Assembly: GCA_947565475.1 (NCBI GenBank)
Contig: CANOGI010000050.1
Coordinates: forward strand, 1-11,415
Origin: an uncultured Eubacteriaceae bacterium
GTDB taxonomy: Bacteria; Bacillota; Clostridia; Lachnospirales; CAG-274
Length of the DNA stretch: 11,415 nucleotides
Direction: 5' to 3'
In this document: piece after piece, positions 6,106 through 11,415 of the stretch
How positions within the stretch are numbered: the first letter of the stretch is position 1
Layout of the letters: every line of letters begins with the position of its first letter
Position numbers and translations under genes: made by a program
Notes under the pieces: generated by a model
The model's input: the letters and a program-made list of their open reading frames with translations, nothing else
What the model was told of the DNA's origin: nothing
Databases searched by the model: none

Positions 6106-6184
6106 AAATAAGTTTATAATAAAATATTGGATTTTTATTATTTAAGTTATAATTATTGTAAATAAAAATTTAATAGTATTTGCG

Positions 6185-6213
6185 TTGTTTAAATTGGTTT
6201 TATATGGTATAAT
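6185..6213 (+). promoter_or_regulatory. Promoter upstream of the O-antigen-ligase-like gene
   Basis: TTGTTT (6185-6190) is followed after 17 bases by a perfect TATAAT (6208-6213), preceded by TGG as an extended -10 element. The same TGGTATA block occurs in the rex promoter. Transcription would begin near 6220, about 408 nt before the next start codon. Confidence 0.7.
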
Positions 6214-6627
6214 ACTTTTGATTTTAATTTATATAAGAGAATTTAAAGTCTTTATGAGGATATATAAGTTTTGCGGTAAATAGCGATTCTCAAATTTTTG
6301 GTGTGAAACGATAAAATAAATTATGTTTATTAAAATTTGTGCGCTTATTTTTTTATTAATTCATTGTAACTAAAAAAGAAGTGTAAGGTAGGATTTTTTA
6401 ACAATGTTTGTTTGAAGATTCATAATGATATATGAAACGTTTAAATTGATTATATCTGTATTACAAAAATTGAGATAAGTTTATATTATCATTTGTGTTC
6501 TTTGTTCCTCGCTTTTACAAATTTGCTTAATTTGTATATTTTAAATTAGTTTTCGGATAAGCTATAATAAAAAAACATTTTTTATATATTAAATTCTTAA
6601 ATTTGAGTTTTAACAAGGAGGATAAAA
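6214..6627 (+). other. Long noncoding leader before the glycan gene group
   Basis: No supportable gene lies here; the only small frame seen (from ATG at 6253, nine codons) has no ribosome site. TACAAATT (6516-6523) and AATTTGTA (6529-6536) form a perfect 8-bp hairpin with loop TGCTT. A second TATAAT at 6563-6568 lacks a good -35 and is doubtful. The AAGGAGG ribosome site at 6615-6621 serves the next gene. The leader may carry a regulatory RNA, but no known class was recognised. Confidence 0.4.
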
Positions 6628-8541
6628 ATGAAAGAAAAGAGAGATTGGTATGATTATACCATAGGTATATGTTTAATTATTGTTTTCGCTATTATACCGC
6701 TTTTTGTGAGCGCGGTGAGAACAGATATTACAATATCTGAAAGTAATATACGAGGGGGAAGTTCTGTAACAGACGTATTTTCGTATTATAAATCTTTAGC
6801 GCTTTGTTTTGTCGCTTTTTTTTTAGCGGCGGTGTTTTTAATGTTTGTTCCCGAAAAGGGATATAAAAAGTATAATTTTGAACATCCAGTGTTTTTTTGC
6901 GGCTTAGCTTTTATGTTTTTCGCTTTTCTTTCGTTTATTATGACGCCTTATAAGGATATCGCGTTAGCCGGTATAAGCGAGCGTTATGAAAATGTTTGGG
7001 TTCTTTTGTCATATATGGTATTTATGATTATTGCGTTCAAATATTGTGAGAATCGGTTTAGAATGAGATTTATTGTATTCGGAATCTTCTTAGGCGCGTT
7101 TATTATTGGAATAGTAGGTTATTTTCAGTATTTAGGTATGGACTTTTTCGAGACTGATTTGGGCACTAAATATATTTTGGGAAAAGATTATACGGGAAAA
7201 CCTATAACAGCGAGATTTGACGAGGTATACTCGTTTTTGTACAACCCTAACTGTGTTGGTATGTTTTGCGCTTTAGTTTTGCCTTTTACTTTAACTCTTG
7301 CTGTGTCTTTGCCTATTTTTACCGAAAAGAAATTTGGTGTTGATGGAATATTTAAAATATGCGCGATTATACTAAGTTTTATATTAGTGTGCAATCTTAT
7401 TGGAAGTTCTTCCGAAGGCGGACTGATTGCCGTATTCTGCTCTTTTTTTGTGGGGGCGGTTATTGCTCTTATTTATATTTTGAAAAATAAAAAATACAAG
7501 GAATGCTCAAAGGTGTTTTCAGTGAGTATTACGGCTTTAATTGTTATTATTATTTTGGGAGCGGGTTATTATGTCGCTAATAATGAAATGGTACAAACAA
7601 AAGTTAAAGAAAATATAGATATATTTATGGGCAATGCTCAGGCGAAAACGGGTTATTATTTTCAAGATTTTTCTATTGACAATGATAAAAACAGAATTAA
7701 TATTTCGACTTTTGAGAATAGTAGCGACCAAAATCTTTATATTGATTATGATGAGCGCAGACAGGTTGTTAAACTCTCAGATAATATTGGGGCAATTAGG
7801 GAATTTGAGTTTAGTGTGGACGCTATAAAAAGTCTTAAAAATAAACAGGAAATTTTTAATGTGACAACATCTTATGGCACAGAACTCGAGGTAGGAGTTT
7901 ATCTCATGAAAAATGACACTATTCCTTTTTTTGATATAAAAAATGGAAAAGTATTTATACATTTTACAATTTCCGATAGTGGAAAAATCGCTGTAACTGA
8001 CAATTTTTATGAATTATACTCTCCTGATGAAAAGGCTGATAGAATAGGATTTGAAGGCAGTGAGACATTTGGTACGGGACGAGGTTATATATGGTCAAGA
8101 AGTATACCTCTTGTTTTGTTAAATGGTTTAAGAGGGATTGTTTTTGGAAGCGGTCCTGACAGTTTTTCTGTTGTTTTTCCTCAGTATGAGCTTCAGGAAA
8201 AACTTATGTATTTGGGAAACCCTTATATAATTGTTGATAAACCTCATAATTTTTATTTGCAGACAGCCATAAATACGGGACTTTTATCTCTTATCACGTT
8301 AGGAGTGCTTTTTGTTTTGTATATTTACAGAACTATAAGAAGTATTATGAGAGACGAAGTAAAAGATAGGTTTGTTATTTCCCTTAAATTTGCTTTTCTT
8401 ATGGGTATTATTGGATACCTTATTGCCGCTTTGGCAACTGACAGCACAGTTTCGGTTTCACCGGCTTTTTGGATTATGTTTGGGGCGGGATTTGCTGTAA
8501 CGGAATTTTCAGAGATTAAACGTAATTATTTTGGTAAATAG
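6628..8541 (+). CDS. O-antigen ligase/polymerase-like membrane protein (Wzy/WaaL type)
   Basis: This 637-residue integral membrane protein has about 12 hydrophobic segments (near 11-30, 53-74, 87-106, 124-140, 147-168, 207-229, 242-258, 263-285, 297-315, 546-568, 586-603, 611-626). Signs of the O-antigen ligase family (Wzy_C) are YNPNCVG (205-211), the GSSSEGG turn (259-265), and, in the large outer loop, GRGYIW (484-489), GSGPDSF (507-513) and KPHNFYLQ (538-545). His540 in KPHN matches the conserved catalytic His of WaaL-type ligases. Such enzymes transfer or polymerise undecaprenyl-linked glycans on the outer face of the membrane. About 140 residues (335-475) within that loop form an extra, beta-rich, strongly polar stretch absent from the compact family members. 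Start: AAGGAGG is six bases before the ATG. Whether it is a polymerase, a ligase to wall or protein, or a teichoic-acid-type enzyme cannot be told. With no terminator seen after it, it may be co-transcribed with the next gene. Confidence 0.85.
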   Translation: MKEKRDWYDYTIGICLIIVFAIIPLFVSAVRTDITISESNIRGGSSVTDVFSYYKSLALCFVAFFLAAVFLMFVPEKGYKKYNFEHPVFFCGLAFMFFAFLSFIMTPYKDIALAGISERYENVWVLLSYMVFMIIAFKYCENRFRMRFIVFGIFLGAFIIGIVGYFQYLGMDFFETDLGTKYILGKDYTGKPITARFDEVYSFLYNPNCVGMFCALVLPFTLTLAVSLPIFTEKKFGVDGIFKICAIILSFILVCNLIGSSSEGGLIAVFCSFFVGAVIALIYILKNKKYKECSKVFSVSITALIVIIILGAGYYVANNEMVQTKVKENIDIFMGNAQAKTGYYFQDFSIDNDKNRINISTFENSSDQNLYIDYDERRQVVKLSDNIGAIREFEFSVDAIKSLKNKQEIFNVTTSYGTELEVGVYLMKNDTIPFFDIKNGKVFIHFTISDSGKIAVTDNFYELYSPDEKADRIGFEGSETFGTGRGYIWSRSIPLVLLNGLRGIVFGSGPDSFSVVFPQYELQEKLMYLGNPYIIVDKPHNFYLQTAINTGLLSLITLGVLFVLYIYRTIRSIMRDEVKDRFVISLKFAFLMGIIGYLIAALATDSTVSVSPAFWIMFGAGFAVTEFSEIKRNYFGK

Positions 8542-8676
8542 GAAAGCATAATAGTTAAATTGTATTTTTTGATTTATTTCTCGCGTTTAGGAGATTTGTT
8601 ATAAAATTTCCCTATTACCTAAAATTTTGGTGATTAAGCGCTCATAAAAAGTTTATTATGCAATTTTTATAGTTAA

Positions 8677-8694
8677 TTAGCTCTTTTAGCTCTT
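8677..8694 (+). repeat. Tandem 9-bp duplication before a ribosome site
   Basis: TTAGCTCTT occurs twice in a row (8677-8685 and 8686-8694), ending seven bases before the GGAGG site (8702-8706) of the dehydratase gene. The 171-bp gap around it shows no clear promoter or terminator. It looks like a simple duplication. Confidence 0.5.
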
Positions 8695-8712
8695 AAAAAG
8701 CGGAGGAAATTT

Positions 8713-10623
8713 ATGCGTAAGATTAAAGATTTTATTAGCGGAAGTATTAGGAAAACTTTGTTATACATTATTCTCGACGCGATATATATAAACTTTTCTA
8801 TTCTTATAAGTATTGGATTATGGTTTGACGGAAGTATTCCTGGAGGAACTAAAATAGCCATTCCTGATACAGTGTGGGTCTGGTATTTGTTTATGGTTGT
8901 TTTAGCTCCTGTTATTTGCTGGATTGTTTACGCCGCTTTTAAGTTTTATAATAATTTATGGGAATATGCCGCTATAGAAGATGTTTTTAAAGTTATTATC
9001 GCGAATACTATTATATTTATCTTTATTTACTTTATTGACTCTTTTCTTATCTCAGGAAAGCAGCTTTTGATTTTACCAAAAAGAATGATATTTGTAGCCT
9101 GTGTGTCCAATATAATTTTATGTGTGCTTACAAGGTTTGGTGGGCGTATAGTAAAGAGAATTTTTAATTACGCTGGGCATATGATGAGCAGAAAAGCCGG
9201 TTATAAGAGAGTTATGATAATCGGCGCGGGAAACACGGGAAACGATGTTATAAAAAAAATATTTAAAAATGAGCCGAGATTTGAGGACAGAGTGCCTGTC
9301 ATTGTTGTTGACGACGACAAAGAAAAAAATAACACGAATATTAATGGCGTAAGAGTTGTGTATGGAACGAAAAGCATTCCTAAGCTCGCTAAAATGTATA
9401 ATATTGATGAGATAATTATAGCGATTTCAACCGCGACTAATATACAGCTTAGAAAAATTATTGATTATTGCACAAAAACCGAATGTATTTTAAAAAAAAT
9501 TCAGCCGATAAGCGATATTTCAAACGGTGTTTTAGCTACCAGAAACTCAATTATGGATATAAATATCGCCGATTTGCTTTCACGTGATGAAATAAATATT
9601 GATGTTAAAAGTATATCAGGGTATTTAAAGCATAAAGTTGTGCTTGTTACTGGCGGAGGTGGTTCTATTGGGTCAGAACTATGCAGGCAGATTTCCAAAT
9701 TTTCTCCGTCAAAACTCATAATTTTTGACGTCTATGAGAACTCGGCTTTTGAGATTTACAATGAACTTAGGGAAAATTATAAAGAAACGGAATTTATTAT
9801 TAAGATTGGCTCGATTAGGGACAATGTTTGTCTTGAAAAATTATTCAGTGATTTTAAGCCCGCCGTGGTCTTTCACGCGGCGGCTCATAAGCATGTTACC
9901 CTTATGGAAAATTGTCCTGAGGAAGCTGTTAAAAACAACGTGTTTGGAACGATGAACGTGGCTATTTTCGCTGACAAATATAATGTTGAGAGATTTGTGC
10001 TATTGTCTACGGACAAAGCGGTTAATCCAACAAACGTAATGGGGGCAACAAAAAGGGTTACGGAGCTTATTATTCAGAGTATGGCTGTAAAGAGTGAAAC
10101 AAAGTTTATGGCTGTAAGGTTTGGCAATGTTCTTGGAAGCAACGGAAGTGTTATACCTATATTTAAACGGCAAATTGAAAACGGTGGGCCCGTTACGGTT
10201 ACTGACCCTGAGGTCGTTAGGTATTTTATGACGATTCCTGAGGCGGCGAGGCTTGTTCTTCAAGCGGGGGGAATAGGGCAGAGCGGTAAAATTTTTGTTC
10301 TCGATATGGGCGAGCCTGTCAAAATAAATGATTTGGCGAAAAATCTTATACGACTTTCGGGATATGTTCCGGGAAAAGACATAAATATTATATATATAGG
10401 GTTAAGACCGGGGGAGAAATTATACGAAGAGTTAATTATGGAAGATGAGAAAGATGATTTATCGGTGACTTATCACGATAAAATATTCATTACTAAACCT
10501 ATTGACATTGATTATACGTTGTTTAAAAAACAACTTGAGAAACTTAATGACGCCGCGTATACAGGAAGTGAGGAGACTTATAAAGTATTGAGAGAAATTT
10601 TGCCTAATTTTAAAAGACAATAG
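8713..10623 (+). CDS. Membrane-bound UDP-GlcNAc-type 4,6-dehydratase (CapD/FlaA1/PglF family)
   Basis: The 636-residue product has the full architecture of long CapD/PglF enzymes. Four hydrophobic segments anchor the N-terminus (about 15-37, 55-76, 93-112, 122-141). A first Rossmann domain starts with IIGAGNTGNDV (169-179). A second, catalytic short-chain dehydrogenase domain starts with VTGGGGSIGSE (312-322). The active-site segment is STDKA (432-436) followed by PTNVMGATKR. Met443 takes the place of the usual catalytic Tyr ahead of Lys447, as in PglF, and Thr-Asp-Lys (433-435) is the catalytic set known from that family. The later RPGEKLYEEL motif (565-574) is also typical. The enzyme would convert UDP-GlcNAc, or a close relative, to a 4-keto-6-deoxy sugar with NAD+ held in the site. 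This is the first step toward bacillosamine-like or QuiNAc-type sugars. GGAGG lies six bases before the ATG. A phosphoglycosyl transferase follows, fitting surface glycan or glycoprotein assembly. The exact substrate is inferred. Confidence 0.9.
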   Translation: MRKIKDFISGSIRKTLLYIILDAIYINFSILISIGLWFDGSIPGGTKIAIPDTVWVWYLFMVVLAPVICWIVYAAFKFYNNLWEYAAIEDVFKVIIANTIIFIFIYFIDSFLISGKQLLILPKRMIFVACVSNIILCVLTRFGGRIVKRIFNYAGHMMSRKAGYKRVMIIGAGNTGNDVIKKIFKNEPRFEDRVPVIVVDDDKEKNNTNINGVRVVYGTKSIPKLAKMYNIDEIIIAISTATNIQLRKIIDYCTKTECILKKIQPISDISNGVLATRNSIMDINIADLLSRDEINIDVKSISGYLKHKVVLVTGGGGSIGSELCRQISKFSPSKLIIFDVYENSAFEIYNELRENYKETEFIIKIGSIRDNVCLEKLFSDFKPAVVFHAAAHKHVTLMENCPEEAVKNNVFGTMNVAIFADKYNVERFVLLSTDKAVNPTNVMGATKRVTELIIQSMAVKSETKFMAVRFGNVLGSNGSVIPIFKRQIENGGPVTVTDPEVVRYFMTIPEAARLVLQAGGIGQSGKIFVLDMGEPVKINDLAKNLIRLSGYVPGKDINIIYIGLRPGEKLYEELIMEDEKDDLSVTYHDKIFITKPIDIDYTLFKKQLEKLNDAAYTGSEETYKVLREILPNFKRQ

Positions 10624-10651
10624 AGAAATAATGTGGATATTCTAAGCAACA

Positions 10652-10764
10652 GAGGAAGTTACGCGCTTCTTAAGGAGGAGGACTTCCTCTTGTATTCAGG
10701 GGGAGTGCAAGCTCACTCTGAATACAAAGGCGAATACTTTCGCTGTTGGTTATGAGAATTTTTG
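10652..10764 (+). repeat. Dispersed multi-hairpin element, copy 2
   Basis: This is the gap-free second copy of the element at 1974-2086. It starts 28 bases after the dehydratase stop and ends before a probable terminator, so it would be part of that gene's 3' untranslated RNA. Hairpin 1 keeps GAGGAAGT (10652-10659) paired with ACTTCCTC (10682-10689), although its upper stem has diverged. Hairpin 2 pairs TTGTATTCAG (10690-10699) with CTGAATACAA (10718-10727), mending the mismatch of copy 1. Hairpin 3 is perfect here, GCGAA/TTCGC around a TACT loop. Similarity stops abruptly after GAGAATTTTTG, so the right arm of the fourth hairpin is absent. Confidence 0.8.
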
Positions 10765-10797
10765 ACTTTAAGAATATTAAAGAATTACGGAAGATAT

Positions 10798-10845
10798 AAT
10801 AAGCGTATTTTAGGAAAACAGTGTTTTTGGGCTTATTTTATTTTT
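10798..10845 (+). terminator. Probable terminator after the dehydratase gene
   Basis: AATAAGC (10798-10804) pairs with GCTTATT (10831-10837), with an inner AAAAC/GTTTT hairpin around 10815-10827, followed by TTATTTTT. It is about 175 bases after the stop. The remaining gap to 11072 is AT-rich, and I see no gene or clear promoter in it. Confidence 0.5.
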
Positions 10846-11072
10846 CAAACGTGGTGTGACTTAAATTAAGTTTATAAATTTTTTAAATGAGATTTAATAT
10901 TAAAGTTTAAATATATACGATTAAAGGGCAGATTTTTTAAATGTATAAGTGAGATATTTTTACAGGTGTTTAAAGTTAGTGTTTCTCGGGTTAAATAAGA
11001 TAAATTAAATTTTAGTAAGCACTTATAGGGTATTAAAAATTAGTTGTTGATTAAATGTAAAGAGGGGTTTTT

Positions 11073-11415
11073 ATGTACAAATATGTTAAAAGGTTTTTAG
11101 ATATTTTTTTATCTGTCTTAGCCCTTATTGTTTTTGCTGTTCCTATGGTTATTTTTTCTGTTATTATAAAGTGTGAGTCAAAAGGACCGATTATTTTTAA
11201 GCAGAAAAGAATAGGAAAAAACAAAAAGGAATTTTATATTTACAAATTCAGGACAATGAGAGCTGATACCCCAAAAAACGTTCCAACCCACCTTTTATCA
11301 GACCCTAAAAGTTATATTACGAAATCAGGGGCTTTTTTTAGGAAAACAAGTATTGATGAGCTTCCGCAACTTTTTAATATTATTAAGGGAGATATGAGCA
11401 TAATAGGTCCAAGAC
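11073..11415 (+). CDS. Initiating sugar phosphoglycosyl transferase (PglC/bacterial sugar transferase family), 3'-truncated by the window
   Basis: The 114 visible residues contain the core of the bacterial sugar transferase family (PF02397). An N-terminal hydrophobic segment (about 9-33), likely the re-entrant membrane helix, is followed by GPIIFKQKRIG (38-48), YKFRTM (57-62) and RKTSIDELPQLFNIIKGDMSIIGPR (90-114). Asp95-Glu96 match the catalytic Asp-Glu pair of PglC-type enzymes. These transfer a sugar-1-phosphate from a UDP-sugar to undecaprenyl phosphate at the inner face of the membrane, the first membrane step of glycan assembly. The ATG follows AGAGGGG at 11061-11067. It lies downstream of the 4,6-dehydratase, which could supply its donor sugar, as PglF does for PglC in Campylobacter. 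The reading frame runs on past the window end with no stop. A probable terminator upstream implies its own promoter, but none was clear. Confidence 0.9.
   Translation, partial: MYKYVKRFLDIFLSVLALIVFAVPMVIFSVIIKCESKGPIIFKQKRIGKNKKEFYIYKFRTMRADTPKNVPTHLLSDPKSYITKSGAFFRKTSIDELPQLFNIIKGDMSIIGPR

Noticed and set aside
6385..6415. Rex operator (TTGTTAA-N4-TTAACAA) near TTTTTTAACAATG
   Set aside because: Only the right half is present; no left half lies at the required distance.
1974..10764. Composite transposon bounded by the two repeat copies
   Set aside because: The copies are in the same orientation around housekeeping genes (rex, ABC-F), and no transposase or target-site duplication is visible, so a mobile unit of this size is not supported.

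Overview
The window is AT-rich and carries consensus sigma-A type promoters with extended -10 elements, strong AAGGAGG Shine-Dalgarno sites, a Rex redox repressor and an ABC-F ATPase. This points to a low-GC Firmicute, most likely an anaerobic member of the Clostridia. The species cannot be read from the sequence.

Layout: (1) Positions 1-1839 hold the 3' part of a single-pass membrane-anchored protein of unrecognised family, cut by the window start. (2) Positions 1840-2900 look like an accessory patch. It contains a multi-hairpin repeat element (copy 1), a promoter with a palindrome over its -35, a membrane-anchored XRE-family regulator that lacks a normal start codon, and an unexplained structured stretch downstream. 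(3) A bidirectional terminator and a perfect palindrome separate this patch from an ABC-F ATPase on the minus strand (3089-4996). (4) A divergent intergenic region of about 400 bp carries a near-consensus promoter and a long leader for rex (5410-6054). (5) About 570 noncoding bases follow, with a strong promoter that gives the next gene a leader of about 400 nt. (6) A surface-glycan group follows on the plus strand: an O-antigen-ligase/polymerase-like membrane protein (6628-8541), a membrane-bound UDP-sugar 4,6-dehydratase of the CapD/FlaA1/PglF type (8713-10623), and the start of an initiating phosphoglycosyl transferase (11073 to the window end). Copy 2 of the repeat element lies just after the dehydratase stop and before a probable terminator.

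Working together: the dehydratase would make the 4-keto-6-deoxy sugar nucleotide that starts a bacillosamine- or QuiNAc-type sugar. The phosphoglycosyl transferase would load such a sugar-phosphate onto undecaprenyl phosphate inside the membrane. The ligase/polymerase-like protein would join or transfer the finished glycan outside. Rex and the ABC-F protein are housekeeping-type neighbours with no evident link to glycan synthesis.

The least explained item is the dispersed element at 1974-2086 and 10652-10764. The two copies align without gaps over 113 bp (98 identical by eye), are in the same orientation, and keep three successive hairpins. In copy 1 a fourth hairpin follows. It may be a mobile palindromic element or a structured RNA; no protein partner is visible in the window.
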